DNA from: Sphingomonadales bacterium 12-68-11
Lineage (GTDB): Bacteria > Pseudomonadota > Alphaproteobacteria > Sphingomonadales > Sphingomonadaceae
DNA: 64,000 bases
Assembly: GCA_002279825.1 (NCBI GenBank)
Contig: NCCV01000001.1
Location: 124,001-188,000 of the forward strand
Reading direction: 5' to 3'
The notes under the pieces are model-generated. The model had not been told where the DNA came from and made no database searches. It saw only the letters and a list, made by a program, of their open reading frames with translations. The translations under genes and the position numbers were made by a program. Position 1 is the first letter of the stretch, and the number at the start of each line of letters is the position of its first letter. Shown piece by piece: positions 1 through 7,878 of the stretch.

Positions 1-1
1 G

Positions 2-364
2 TGCATGACCATCGCCGACAGTGTCGAGCTGGCCGCGATCGCGGTATTCACCTGGAGCGGCAATTCGGCGCGGCGCGTGACGCGCGAGCGGCCGGCGGTG
101 CCGGTCATGGTGCTGACGCCGTCGGTGGCGGTGGCGCGGCGCGTGTCGCTGATGTGGGGCACCCACGCAGTGGCGACGCGCGACATCGGCAGCTTCGAGG
201 AGATGATCGGCAAGGCCAAACGCATGGCGCTGCGCCACGGGTTCGCCGGCGCGGGCAGCCGCGTGGTGGTGATGGCGGGGGTGCCGTTCGGCGTGTCGGG
301 CGCGACCAATTTGTTGCATGTGGTGACGGTGGCCGGCGACGAGCTGGAGAAGCACGAGGGCTAG
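2..364 (+). CDS. pyk: Pyruvate kinase, C-terminal part (5' end outside window)
   Basis: Only the last ~120 residues are present; the reading frame is already open at the left edge. The fragment has the alpha/beta C-terminal allosteric domain of pyruvate kinase: the segment AVFTWSGNSARRVTRERP (usual form FT.SG.TAR..S..RP) and the near-terminal GVPFGVSGATNLLHVVTV (usual form G.P.G..G.TN...V). The enzyme converts phosphoenolpyruvate and ADP to pyruvate and ATP in glycolysis. The catalytic barrel lies upstream and cannot be checked. It is followed directly by a palindromic repeat and a convergent SDR gene. Confidence 0.9.
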   Translation, partial: CMTIADSVELAAIAVFTWSGNSARRVTRERPAVPVMVLTPSVAVARRVSLMWGTHAVATRDIGSFEEMIGKAKRMALRHGFAGAGSRVVVMAGVPFGVSGATNLLHVVTVAGDELEKHEG

Positions 365-367
365 CGG

Positions 368-482
368 CCCTCATCCAAGCTACGCTAGCCAGCAAGCTGG
401 CAAGCTGCGCTATCTTTCTCCCGGTGGGAGAAGGATACGCAGACTTGGCTCCGCGAGGAGCCTAGTCGGAGTTGGATGAGGG
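368..482. repeat. Palindromic intergenic repeat, family A
   Basis: Outer arms CCCTCATCCAA (368-378) and TTGGATGAGGG (472-482) are exact reverse complements. An inner hairpin TTCTCCC / GGGAGAA sits near 416-432. The 15-mer GCCAGCAAGCTGGCA at 388-402 recurs exactly at 3300-3314. The right arm lies inside the 3' end of the convergent SDR gene, so the repeat supplies that protein's last residues and stop codon. Confidence 0.7.
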
Positions 483-1277
483 CGCCGCCCTCGCGGCCAG
501 CAGCGCGTCGAGGTCGTCCGGCAGCTCGAAATAGCCGCCGCTCAGCGCATCGTAGCGCCCCGAAGCCAAATCGACGCAGCGCTGCGCGCACCGCGCGAGA
601 TCGTCCGCCCCCGCCGGATCGTTCGCCCGCTCGCGCAGCCGGCTCATCATCCCGCCGAGATAGCGCTGCGCGGCCTGATCCTCGCTGGTCTGCCGGGCGA
701 GCTCGGTGAAGACGAATCCCGGGTCGATCGCGAACGCGCTGACGCCGGTGCCGGCCAGCTCCGCCGCCGCCTCGGCCACCACGCGGTTGAGTGCGATCTT
801 GCCGGTGCAATAGGCCGACATGTAGGGTGCCACGATCCGCGCCGCCCGGGCCGAGACGCAGATCGCACGGCCCTGCCCCCGCGCGATCATCCCCGGCAGC
901 ACGCGGTGGAGCAGCAGCATCGGGGCGCGGATATGAACCGCCTGGGCCTGCCACCACGCATCGGGATCGACTTCCCAGAGGGGCCCGAACGGCCCCGGCA
1001 CGCCGGCGTTGCTGACCAGCAGCGAGACCGCGCCGAGACGCTCCTCGACTTGCGCGACCGCTGCCGCGACCGAAGCCGGATCGGTGACGTCACCGGTCAC
1101 GGGAATTGCGGTGCCGCCGCGCGCCCCGATCACCGCCGCGGCTTCCCCAATCTGCTCCGCCGACCGCGCCACCAGCGCCACCGCCGCGCCCTCGGCGGCG
1201 AGCCGCTCGGCGATCGCCCGCCCGAACCCGCGCCCGCCCCCGGTGACCAGCGCGACTTCGCCGGTTAAGATACCCAT
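462..1277 (-). CDS. Short-chain dehydrogenase/reductase (SDR)
   Basis: Predicted 271-residue cytosolic NAD(P)-dependent oxidoreductase of the classical SDR family; substrate unknown. The cofactor motif TGGGRGFG is at residues 12-19, the NNAG-type motif (here SNAG) at 89-92, and the catalytic triad appears complete: Ser142, Tyr156 and Lys160 in YCTGK. The start was placed at the ATG ending at 1277 because a GGGGGAGG Shine-Dalgarno lies just upstream; an in-frame extension upstream lacks a site. The last few residues and the stop come from the palindromic repeat at 368-482, so the native C-terminus may have been replaced. Confidence 0.85.
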   Translation of the reverse strand: MGILTGEVALVTGGGRGFGRAIAERLAAEGAAVALVARSAEQIGEAAAVIGARGGTAIPVTGDVTDPASVAAAVAQVEERLGAVSLLVSNAGVPGPFGPLWEVDPDAWWQAQAVHIRAPMLLLHRVLPGMIARGQGRAICVSARAARIVAPYMSAYCTGKIALNRVVAEAAAELAGTGVSAFAIDPGFVFTELARQTSEDQAAQRYLGGMMSRLRERANDPAGADDLARCAQRCVDLASGRYDALSGGYFELPDDLDALLAARAAPSSNSD

Positions 1278-1347
1278 GCGCCTCCCCCTTCGGCACACGC
1301 GCTATCGGTCGCCTGGCGGCGAGTCGAGATCGCGGTGTTCGAAAGAA

Positions 1348-1422
1348 TGGAGCGGGCGAAGGGATTCGAACCCTCGACCCCAACCTTGGCAAGGTTGTGC
1401 TCTACCCCTGAGCTACGCCCGC
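1348..1422 (-). tRNA. tRNA-Gly (anticodon GCC)
   Basis: Read on the minus strand, GCGGGCG pairs with CGCCCGC as acceptor stem. The anticodon stem is CAACC/GGTTG with loop TTGCCAA (anticodon GCC), the T-arm contains GGTTCGAATCC, and CCA is encoded at the 3' end (positions 1350-1348). The length is 75 nt including CCA. Confidence 0.95.
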
Positions 1423-1619
1423 TCATCGGCGACCGGAGCGCTGACGCCTGTAGCGCTCGCTTCCGGTGGGAGGCGCGCGGTTAGCATCGGCCCGCGCGCC
1501 CCGCAAGGTCTATCTGGCGGCATTCGAAAGCGCCAATCTCCTGGCCGAACGCCCTTCACAAACGCCTGCAAAGCGCCACATTGACGCGCGACGACAGCGG
1601 CGCAGCAGGAGCATTACCC

Positions 1620-2525
1620 TTGGCGAGCATGGGCCTCAATCTGGACGAGCAGAAAGCGGTCGAGCGGTTCCGCAAGGACGTGGTCGATCCCAGCCGCGAC
1701 AAGCTGGTGATCCTCGACTTCTGGGCCGAGTGGTGCGGGCCGTGCAAGGCGCTCACCCCGGTGCTCGAGAAAGTCGCCGCCGAATATGCCGACAAGGGCG
1801 TGGTCCTGGCCAAGCTCAACGTCGACGAGGAGCAGTTCATCGCCGCGCAGTTCCAGGTGCGCTCGATCCCCACCGTCTATGCGATCTTCCAGGGCCAGCC
1901 GGTCGCCGACCTGACCAGCGCGCGGACCGAAAGCCAGCTTAGGGCCGCGATCGATCAGGTCCTTGCCCAGTTGCCGATCAAGGCCGGCGAGGTGGAGGAA
2001 GACCTCACGCCGCTGATCGCGATGGGCGACCAGGTCCTGGCCGAAGGCGACGGCGCGCGCGCCGCGTCGATCTTCGCGCAGATCGCCGAGATCGCGCCTG
2101 ACAATGCCGCGGTCCAGTCCGGCCTGATCCGCGCGCTGATCGCCGACCGGCGCGCCGACGAGGCGCAAACGGCGCTCGATGCGCTGCCCGAGCCGCTCAA
2201 GACCGATCCGCTGCTGGTCCAGGCCGCGAGCGCGCTGGCACTGGCCGGGAGCGGGGTCGACGAGAGCGAACTGGGCATGCTGCGCGCCGCTGCGGCCGAA
2301 CGGCCGAGCGACCCCGAAGCGCAGCTCGCGCTGGCCCAGGCCGCCTTCGCGGCGGGAAGCCGCGACGAGGCGGCGGACGTGCTGCTCAAGCAGATCGAAA
2401 CCGCTCCCGAGTGGAACGAGGGCGCGGCCAAGGCCAAGCTGCTGCAGATCTTCGAGGCCGTCGGGCTGGAGGACCCGTGGGTCTCGGCTCAGCGCCGCCG
2501 GCTGTCGCTGCTCCTGTTCGGATGA
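1620..2525 (+). CDS. Thioredoxin-fold chaperone with TPR region (CnoX/YbbN-like)
   Basis: Predicted 301-residue cytosolic protein. Residues ~10-120 form a thioredoxin fold with intact WCGPC (38-42). The rest is alpha-helical, rich in Ala/Leu/Asp repeats and typical of the TPR-like region of CnoX (YbbN), which holds oxidised proteins and can carry thiol-disulfide activity. The start is probably TTG at 1620: AGGAG lies at 1607-1611, 8 nt upstream, whereas the ATG at 1629 is too far from it. It stands alone, followed by a repeat element and the Lon-N gene. Many chaperedoxins have lost the second Cys; here both are present. Confidence 0.85.
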   Translation: MASMGLNLDEQKAVERFRKDVVDPSRDKLVILDFWAEWCGPCKALTPVLEKVAAEYADKGVVLAKLNVDEEQFIAAQFQVRSIPTVYAIFQGQPVADLTSARTESQLRAAIDQVLAQLPIKAGEVEEDLTPLIAMGDQVLAEGDGARAASIFAQIAEIAPDNAAVQSGLIRALIADRRADEAQTALDALPEPLKTDPLLVQAASALALAGSGVDESELGMLRAAAAERPSDPEAQLALAQAAFAAGSRDEAADVLLKQIETAPEWNEGAAKAKLLQIFEAVGLEDPWVSAQRRRLSLLLFG

Positions 2526-2534
2526 ACCCCTCGT

Positions 2535-2621
2535 TCGTCATTGCGAGGGACCGGACGTCCCGCGGCAATCCAGAGCCTCGCAAGCCCACCCTGGATTGCT
2601 TCGCTTCGCTCGCAGTGACGA
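2535..2621. repeat. Palindromic repeat, family B (copy 1)
   Basis: Left arm TCGTCATTGCGAG (2535-2547) pairs with CTCGCAGTGACGA (2609-2621) with one mismatch or wobble. Inner arms GCAATCCAG (2565-2573) and CTGGATTGC (2591-2599) are exact reverse complements. A related copy is at 43927-44019. The type resembles the widespread CATTGCGAG...CTCGCAATG REP-like element of proteobacterial genomes. Confidence 0.8.
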
Positions 2622-2634
2622 GGAGCGCAAAGCG

Positions 2635-3249
2635 ATGAGCGGCACCCGCGTCTCGATCTTTCCGCTGGCGGGCACGATCCTGTTCCCCGGCCTGCAGTTG
2701 CCGCTGCATATCTTCGAGCCGCGCTACCGCGCGCTGGTCGGCAACGCGCTCGCCAAGGATCGCCGCATCGCGCTGATCCAGCCGCAGCGGAGCGGCGACG
2801 ACGCGCCGCTGTTCGGCGTCGGCTGCATCGGCAAGATCGATCAGGTCGAGGCGCTCGAGGACGGACGCTATAATATCGTGCTGGCAGGCGAGGCGCGGTT
2901 CCGGGTGCTGCGCGAACTCGACGTCGGCACGCCGTTTCGCCAGGTGGAGGCCGAAGTGCTGGCCGACGTAGAGGATGCGGTGCTGAGTTCGGTCGAGCGC
3001 GCCGCCTTCGAACGCGAGGCGCGCCGCTTCGCGGACCTGCAAGGCTACACGGTCGACTGGACTTCGGTGGCGCGGCTCGACGACGTCGCGCTGGTCAACG
3101 GCGTCAGCCAGATCGCGCCGTTTGATGCCGCCGCCAAGCAGGCGCTGCTCGAGGCCCCTGACCTCGCGGCGCGTTGCGAGCTGCTGATCCAGCTCATGCA
3201 GTTCTTCGGCCGCAGCGATCCCGACGAGGACCGGGTAACCCTTCAATAG
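2635..3249 (+). CDS. LON N-terminal substrate-binding domain protein
   Basis: Predicted 204-residue cytosolic protein made of a single Lon N-terminal (LON_substr_bdg/PUA-like) domain without the AAA+ or protease parts of Lon. The family signature near the N-terminus is clear: FPLAGTILFPGLQLPLHIFEPRYR. Stand-alone LonN proteins are common in alphaproteobacteria and their role is not established. The ATG at 2635 follows GAGGAGC at about 2619-2625. It sits between family B repeat 1 and a convergent marC gene. Confidence 0.85.
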   Translation: MSGTRVSIFPLAGTILFPGLQLPLHIFEPRYRALVGNALAKDRRIALIQPQRSGDDAPLFGVGCIGKIDQVEALEDGRYNIVLAGEARFRVLRELDVGTPFRQVEAEVLADVEDAVLSSVERAAFEREARRFADLQGYTVDWTSVARLDDVALVNGVSQIAPFDAAAKQALLEAPDLAARCELLIQLMQFFGRSDPDEDRVTLQ

Positions 3250-3371
3250 CCTCAAACGCCGGCGGCCGCATCCGCGGCCTTGGCTTTCCTCGCGCCGATG
3301 CCAGCAAGCTGGCAGCGCTGCGGACGCGCGTTCGCGCTTGCGGGCTGCTCGTCGCAGCCCGGATATCTCAT
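3250..3371. repeat. GC-rich inverted-repeat region between convergent genes
   Basis: There is no gene in this 122-bp convergent gap. It contains a GGCCGC/GCGGCC hairpin near 3263-3279, a second exact copy of the 15-mer GCCAGCAAGCTGGCA (3300-3314, first at 388-402), and a third partial copy near 3374. It probably works as a bidirectional transcription block or is a mobile palindrome relic; no T-run is evident. Confidence 0.45.
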
Positions 3372-3995
3372 CTATGCCAGCAGGCTACCCCGTAGCCCGT
3401 CGATCACGAACTGGGTGGCAAGCGCGGCCAGCAGCACGCCGAGCAGGCGCGTGATGACTGCTTCGACCCGGCTGCCGAACAGCCGCATCAGCGGCGCCGC
3501 GGCAACCAGCGCGCCCAGCGTCAGCAGCAGCACCAGCGCCAGTGCCCCGAGGATAACGAAAGTGCCGTTGGCCCCCTCGGCCTCGCTCATCAATAGCATG
3601 ACCGACGAGATCGAGCCGGGGCCGGCGATCATCGGCATGGCCATCGGAAAGACCGACACGTCCTCCACCTCGGGGGTCGCCGCAACCTTCTCGGCGCGGG
3701 CTTCGCGCCGCTGGGTGCGCTTCTCGAACACCATCTCGAGCGCGATCAAGAACAGCATGATGCCGCCGGCGATGCGGAACGCGTCGAGTTCGATGTGCAG
3801 CGCACCGAGCAGCCGTTCGCCGAACAACGCGAACAGCAGCAGGATCAGGCCCGCGATCACGCAAGCGCGCACCGCCATTGCCCGCCGGTGCGGCGGCGTG
3901 GCGCCCGTGCTCAGCCCGGCATAGATTGGCGCGCAGCCAGGCGGGTCGATGACCACGAACAGCGTGACGAAGGCGGAGACGAACAGCTCTAGCAT
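3372..3995 (-). CDS. MarC-family integral membrane protein
   Basis: Predicted 207-residue inner-membrane protein of the MarC family (UPF0056). Six hydrophobic segments can be seen, in two groups of three separated by a charged loop (KRTQRREARAEK, about residues 93-104). The conserved features VIDPPGCAPIY near the N-terminus and PMAMPMIAGPGSIS in the middle are both present. Despite the historical name, a role in multiple antibiotic resistance is not supported for the family and the transported substrate, if any, is unknown. Its ATG is at 3995 and it follows the lipoprotein gene on the same strand with a 15-bp gap. Confidence 0.88.
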   Translation of the reverse strand: MLELFVSAFVTLFVVIDPPGCAPIYAGLSTGATPPHRRAMAVRACVIAGLILLLFALFGERLLGALHIELDAFRIAGGIMLFLIALEMVFEKRTQRREARAEKVAATPEVEDVSVFPMAMPMIAGPGSISSVMLLMSEAEGANGTFVILGALALVLLLTLGALVAAAPLMRLFGSRVEAVITRLLGVLLAALATQFVIDGLRGSLLA

Positions 3996-4010
3996 GGCGC
4001 GGCTAAGCGC

Positions 4011-4739
4011 TCACCCCGCCGCGACCTGCTCGTCGAGCGCATCGCGCCAGGCGCTGCCGTCCCACCGGCGCACGATCACCCGGCGCGATCCGTCGGGCTT
4101 GACCACGACCTGCCAGCGCAGCGTACCGTCGCGCGCGGTGCCGGCGCGGATCTGGTCCTCCGGTCCCGCCAGAAGATCGGCGGGCGGCGTGGGCTGTCCG
4201 CCGCAGTCTGCCGCGCTGGCCGCGATCATCTCCGGCGCGGCGAGCGGCTGGGCCAGCGTATCGCCCTGGTCCATGACCCACTTGTACTCACCGCGGCGCT
4301 GCCGCTCCCAGACAGTGGTGAAGTAGCCGACCGAGCCGTCGGGGCGCTGCCAGGCACCCTTGGTTACGGCCATCGAGCCGTCGCAGCTCGACCAGACCTG
4401 ATGCGGCTGCCACTTGACCGCTTGCGCCGGGTTGGCCTGGCGCCGCAGCCACTGGCGCGCGACCACCGGCTGGGGCACGAACATCACCGCATTGTCGGTC
4501 GCGGTCTGGGCAAAGGCGGTCCACTGGCCCTTCTCCTGAGCAAGGCGGGCGAAGGCGAGTTCGGCGGCGACCACTTTGCTTGGGTCGGCGCGGAGGATGC
4601 CCTCGCGCTCGCGGCCCGGCGGCCCTTCGAGATTGAGCCGGCGGCCCTGCACGTTGACGTTGGTGGCGCACCCGGCCAGCACCAGCGCGGCCAGCACCGC
4701 GCCCGCGGCGGCGCGCGGCAGGCGATCAGTAGCGCGCAA
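4011..4739 (-). CDS. Lipoprotein with a SnoaL/NTF2-like central domain
   Basis: Predicted 242-residue lipoprotein. The N-terminus has a basic region, a hydrophobic stretch and lipobox LAGC with Cys24 as the lipidated residue. The middle (about 55-165) resembles DUF4440/SnoaL-type domains, with DNAVMFVPQP, WQRPDGSVGYFTTVWERQ and a following EYKWVMDQ; no catalytic function can be assigned. The start is TTG at 4739, inside the end of the yggT gene (14-bp overlap), so translation is likely coupled to it. MarC is downstream on the same strand. Confidence 0.7.
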   Translation of the reverse strand: MRATDRLPRAAAGAVLAALVLAGCATNVNVQGRRLNLEGPPGREREGILRADPSKVVAAELAFARLAQEKGQWTAFAQTATDNAVMFVPQPVVARQWLRRQANPAQAVKWQPHQVWSSCDGSMAVTKGAWQRPDGSVGYFTTVWERQRRGEYKWVMDQGDTLAQPLAAPEMIAASAADCGGQPTPPADLLAGPEDQIRAGTARDGTLRWQVVVKPDGSRRVIVRRWDGSAWRDALDEQVAAG

Positions 4740-5007
4740 GGTCGCTCAGCACGTAGATCACGATCTGGATCAGCACGATCAGCACCAGCGGCGAGAAATC
4801 GACCGAGCCGGTGTTGGGCAGGATGCGCCGGATCGGCCGCAGCAGCGGATCGAGCAGCGCGTTGATCGAGTTGTAGAACTGCTGGAAGAACTCGTTGCGC
4901 GGGCTGACCACGTTGAACGCGAACAGCAGCCCGATCACGAACTGCACGATCACCAGCATGATGATCACGTTGGCGATGATGTTGAGCACGCCGACGATGG
5001 TGAGCAA
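4726..5007 (-). CDS. YggT family membrane protein
   Basis: Predicted 93-residue inner-membrane protein with two transmembrane helices flanking a loop that carries the family motif, here INALLDPLLRPIRRILPNTG followed by DFSPLVLIVLI. YggT proteins are linked to membrane or cell-division homeostasis and osmotic stress in several bacteria, but their biochemical role is unsettled. The start is TTG at 5007, chosen because GGAGG lies 7 nt upstream. The 3' end overlaps the lipoprotein gene by 14 bp, suggesting one transcript with it; argB lies 40 bp upstream on the same strand. Confidence 0.85.
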   Translation of the reverse strand: MLTIVGVLNIIANVIIMLVIVQFVIGLLFAFNVVSPRNEFFQQFYNSINALLDPLLRPIRRILPNTGSVDFSPLVLIVLIQIVIYVLSDLARY

Positions 5008-5047
5008 GCTGTATCCTCCGGTTAGGGTCAGGCGCTGAGTAGCAACG

Positions 5048-5947
5048 CTAGCCCGCGCGGACCAGCGTTCCGGCGCCGCGGCTGGTAAAGAATTCGAGCA
5101 GCATGGCGTGGCCGACGCGCCCGTCGAGCACCACGGCGGCCTCGCAGCCCGCCTCGACCGCCTGCACGCACGTCTCGAGCTTGGGGATCATCCCGCCGCC
5201 GATCGTGCCGTCTTCCTTAAGCCGGGCGATGTCGGCGGGGGTCAGGTCGGTCAGCAGCGTGCCCGACTTGTCGAGCACCCCGGCCACATCGGTCAGCAGG
5301 AACAGCCGCGCCGCGCCGAGCGCCGCGGCGATCGCCCCGGCCATGGTGTCGGCGTTGATGTTGTAAGTATGCCCGTCCGCGCCGGCCGCGATCGGGGCGA
5401 TCACCGGGATGATCCCGGCCTTGCATAGCGTGTCGAGCAGCGCGGTATCGACGAACTCGGGCTCGCCGACGAAGCCGAGGTCGATCTCGCGCTCGATCAG
5501 GCTGTCGGGATCGACCGATGTGCGGGTGACCTTGCTGGCGGTGACCAGCCCGCCGTCCTTGCCCGAGATGCCGATCGCGCGGCCGCCGGCCTGGGCGATC
5601 CAGCCGACCAGTTCCTTGTTGATCGCGCCCGACAGGACCATCTCGGCGATCTGCGCGGTTTCCTTGTCGGTCACGCGCAGCCCATCGACGAAGCGCGATT
5701 CGACGCCGAGCTTGGCCAGCATCGCGCCGATCTGCGGGCCGCCGCCGTGGACTACCACCGGATCGATCCCGACTGCCTTGAGCAGCACGATATCCTCGGC
5801 GAAATCGCGCGCGGCTTCGGGATCGCCCATCGCGTGGCCGCCGTATTTCACCACGAACGTGCGGCCAGCGTAGCGCTGGAAATACGGCAGCGCCTCGATC
5901 AGCGTCTCGGCCTTGGCAAGCATCTGCGTTTCGCGGGTCTGGTCCAT
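5048..5947 (-). CDS. argB: Acetylglutamate kinase
   Basis: Predicted 299-residue cytosolic kinase of the amino-acid kinase superfamily. It phosphorylates N-acetylglutamate with ATP, the second step of the cyclic arginine pathway. Visible motifs are KYGG (34-37), VHGGGPQIG (66-74), [24 protein letters not shown] and the C-terminal [11 protein letters not shown] substrate/nucleotide region. A ~30-residue N-terminal arm precedes the fold, as in arginine-inhibited hexameric enzymes, so feedback inhibition by arginine is likely (inference). The ATG at 5947 is preferred over an upstream in-frame extension rich in Arg/Ser that lacks conservation. No other arg genes are nearby. Confidence 0.95.
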   Translation of the reverse strand: MDQTRETQMLAKAETLIEALPYFQRYAGRTFVVKYGGHAMGDPEAARDFAEDIVLLKAVGIDPVVVHGGGPQIGAMLAKLGVESRFVDGLRVTDKETAQIAEMVLSGAINKELVGWIAQAGGRAIGISGKDGGLVTASKVTRTSVDPDSLIEREIDLGFVGEPEFVDTALLDTLCKAGIIPVIAPIAAGADGHTYNINADTMAGAIAAALGAARLFLLTDVAGVLDKSGTLLTDLTPADIARLKEDGTIGGGMIPKLETCVQAVEAGCEAAVVLDGRVGHAMLLEFFTSRGAGTLVRAG

Positions 5948-6078
5948 GCCCGCGCGCCTTAGCCGCTCGCCCGCGCGCTGCCTAGCCGAACGGCTCCGCT
6001 TGCGCGCCGCGCGCGTTAACGGGATCTCAAGCACCCTGCGCGAATGTATGGGCTCGGTGTCGCGCCGAGGATGCTTGC

Positions 6079-6243
6079 ATGGATCACTTCGATACCCCGC
6101 AACCGGCTTACGATCGCCGCGCCGCCGAACGGCGCGCGGACGAACTGCCGGTCGCGCATGACGAGCGCCGCGTGACCGAACGCCGGGGCCCCGATCGCCG
6201 CGCCGGCCGCGATCGCCGGCGCCAGGCGCGCATCGAGTGCTGA
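6079..6243 (+). CDS. Small arginine-rich protein (54 aa), unknown
   Basis: A 54-residue frame starting at the ATG at 6079, with GAGG 8 nt upstream, ending at TGA 6241-6243. The product is strongly charged, with repeated DRR/ERR units ([29 protein letters not shown]). It ends one base before the stop of the convergent secreted-protein gene. Nothing in it matches a known domain. It could be a real small nucleic-acid-binding protein or a chance frame in GC-rich DNA; the ribosome site and neat fit between neighbours favour a gene. Confidence 0.45.
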   Translation: MDHFDTPQPAYDRRAAERRADELPVAHDERRVTERRGPDRRAGRDRRRQARIEC

Positions 6244-6244
6244 C

Positions 6245-6682
6245 TTACTTGATGAACTGCTGAATGCCGTAGCGGCACGGGTTTTCGTCGCAGTCGATCA
6301 TCCGCACTTCGATCGTATAGACCCCGTCGCGCGACGGGCGCAGCGAGACGATCGGCACGTCGTCGTCGGCCACGTCGCTGTCGACCTGGTCGCCGTCGCT
6401 ATCGAGCAGGATCAGGTCGAGATCGCTGCAATCGGTGTCGCACACCCCGACCAGTTGGTTATCGACGTTCGAACCGAGCCGCACCGTGACCCGCTCGGTC
6501 GCGCCGTCGCGCAGCGAGCCGGTGCGGGTGAACCCGCCGTAGTGATAGCCGTTCTCGGAATAGGATTCGCCGGCCCGCTCGATGAGCTTCTGGACCTGCT
6601 GCTCCCACTCATCCTGAGCGAGCGCGGGCACGGCCGCGAGCAGCGCGGCGCCAAAGACGGAGGCAGTCGAAAAACGGCGCAT
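6245..6682 (-). CDS. Secreted pre-peptidase-like C-terminal (PPC) domain protein
   Basis: Predicted 145-residue exported protein. It has a signal peptide (RRFSTASVFGAALLAAVPALA, cleavage probably before QDEW) and a mature part of ~120 residues. The mature part resembles the beta-sandwich PPC domain found after secreted peptidases: DLDLILLDSDGDQVDSD followed by VPIVSLRPSRDGVYTIEVRM. Two cysteine pairs (CDTDC and CDENPC) could form disulfides. The start at 6682 is supported by a GGGGGGA ribosome site. No peptidase gene is adjacent, so it is a stand-alone PPC protein of unknown role. Confidence 0.65.
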   Translation of the reverse strand: MRRFSTASVFGAALLAAVPALAQDEWEQQVQKLIERAGESYSENGYHYGGFTRTGSLRDGATERVTVRLGSNVDNQLVGVCDTDCSDLDLILLDSDGDQVDSDVADDDVPIVSLRPSRDGVYTIEVRMIDCDENPCRYGIQQFIK

Positions 6683-6771
6683 GGAAGATCCCCCCGGAGC
6701 TGCGAGTTGCCGCCGCCCGTTCGGCCCGGACGCGGGGCAAGTCAAGCGCCGGGAGGGGCGCCTGACGCGGC

Positions 6772-7140
6772 TTAGTCGAAGATATCCTCGAGCCACGACT
6801 TGCGCTTTTTGTAGGGCTTGCCGCCGTAGCCCTGCCCGCCGCCATGGCCGTGGCCATAGCCGCCGTGATCGTAGCCGCCCGGCGACCACGGGTTCTGCCC
6901 GCCGCCCGACGGGTGGAGCGGCGCCGAGGGCTGCGGTGCCTGGCGCTGCTGCGGCGCGGGCGCCGGCGGGGCTTCGGGCGGGGCGCTGCGTTCGATGATC
7001 TTGTCGAGCTCGCCGCGATCGAGCCACACGCCGCGGCACTGCGGGCAGTAGTCGATCTCGATGCCCTGGCGGTCGCTCATCGCCAGCGGCACGCGGCACA
7101 CCGGGCACGACATGGCGGCGACTTGGTCTTCGGTTCGCAT
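6772..7140 (-). CDS. TFIIB-type zinc-ribbon protein
   Basis: Predicted 122-residue protein. The N-terminal half is a zf-TFIIB (DUF3474-like) zinc ribbon with CPVC (12-15) and CPQC (32-35) followed by the family signature RGVWLDRGELDKII. A Pro/Gln-rich linker and a Gly/His/Tyr-rich stretch (about 78-108) follow, ending in a lysine patch and an acidic tail. The role of this family is not known; the His-rich tail could bind metal. The start at 7140 has GGAGAG upstream; an internal ATG at the MSCPVC position is possible but has a poorer site. Confidence 0.8.
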   Translation of the reverse strand: MRTEDQVAAMSCPVCRVPLAMSDRQGIEIDYCPQCRGVWLDRGELDKIIERSAPPEAPPAPAPQQRQAPQPSAPLHPSGGGQNPWSPGGYDHGGYGHGHGGGQGYGGKPYKKRKSWLEDIFD

Positions 7141-7288
7141 CGGCGTGATCTCTCCCTGGATGGACGCCTCCGAGATTGGTGACCCGGCGGCGGCGGTCAA
7201 GGGTCAACGCGCGAGACCGCGCGCGGTTGCGTTGGATGGCCGCGCCGCCCCCCTTTGACCGCCGCCGCTCCCCGGGCATCATGGCGCG

Positions 7289-7636
7289 ATGACCACGCTG
7301 ATCCTGCTGACGCTGTCGAACGTGTTCATGACCGCCGCGTGGTACTGGCACCTGCAGGGCGGGCCCGAGGCGGCCAACGCCCGCCCGCTCGGCTGGGTGA
7401 TCCTGATCTCGTGGCTGCTGGCGGGGGTCGAGTATTCGCTGGCCGTGCCCGCCAACCGCATTGGCTATGCCGGCGGGTGGAGCGCCGGCCAGCTCAAGAT
7501 CGCGCAGGAAGCGATCGCGTTGACGGTGTTCGGGCTGTTCATGGTTTTCGTGCTGGGCGAGGCCGCGACCTGGCGCCATTTCGCCGCGTTCGCCTGCATC
7601 ATGGCGGCGGCGGCGTTCCTGTTCGTGGGGAAGTAA
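7289..7636 (+). CDS. DMT-like small membrane protein (DUF486)
   Basis: Predicted 115-residue inner-membrane protein with four hydrophobic helices. It matches the DUF486 family, a half-size relative of drug/metabolite transporters: TLSNVFMTAAWYWHL at the start, WVILISWLLAGVEYSLAVPANRIGY in the middle, and LGEAATWRHFAAFACI near the end. A transport function is plausible but no substrate is known. It is monocistronic and followed immediately by a family C repeat. Confidence 0.85.
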   Translation: MTTLILLTLSNVFMTAAWYWHLQGGPEAANARPLGWVILISWLLAGVEYSLAVPANRIGYAGGWSAGQLKIAQEAIALTVFGLFMVFVLGEAATWRHFAAFACIMAAAAFLFVGK

Positions 7637-7641
7637 AGGGT

Positions 7642-7789
7642 TTCGCGCGAAGACGCTAAGGCGCGAAGATGGGCTGGTGGCGGCAAAGCCGCATTCAATT
7701 TATGTGCAAGCGCGTACCGCGACACCGGACTGGCGCAGGCGGCTTCGCCGCAAGCGCGACCTCTTTGCGCCTTAGCGCCTTTGTGCGAA
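7642..7789. repeat. Palindromic repeat, family C (copy 1)
   Basis: Left arm 7642-7671 (TTCGCGCGAAGACGCTAAGG...) and right arm 7761-7789 (...CCTTAGCGCCTTTGTGCGAA) are imperfect reverse complements around a ~90-bp centre. A second copy with the same arm sequence is at 8471-8617. Together with the terminator it fills the gap between DUF486 and DUF2383 genes. Confidence 0.75.
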
Positions 7790-7825
7790 TCCCCTTCTTC
7801 TCTGCGCCTCACCGCCCCAAACCCG

Positions 7826-7854
7826 AAAAGGGGCGCCGGTTGCCCGGCGCCCCC
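7826..7854 (-). terminator. Rho-independent terminator of the DUF2383 gene
   Basis: On the minus strand, GGGGCGCCGG pairs with CCGGCGCCCC (10-bp stem, 4-nt loop), followed by TTTT. It lies 25 bp after the stop of the DUF2383 gene, in the correct orientation. Confidence 0.75.
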
Positions 7855-7878
7855 TCGTTACCGAACGGCCTGGGCCGC

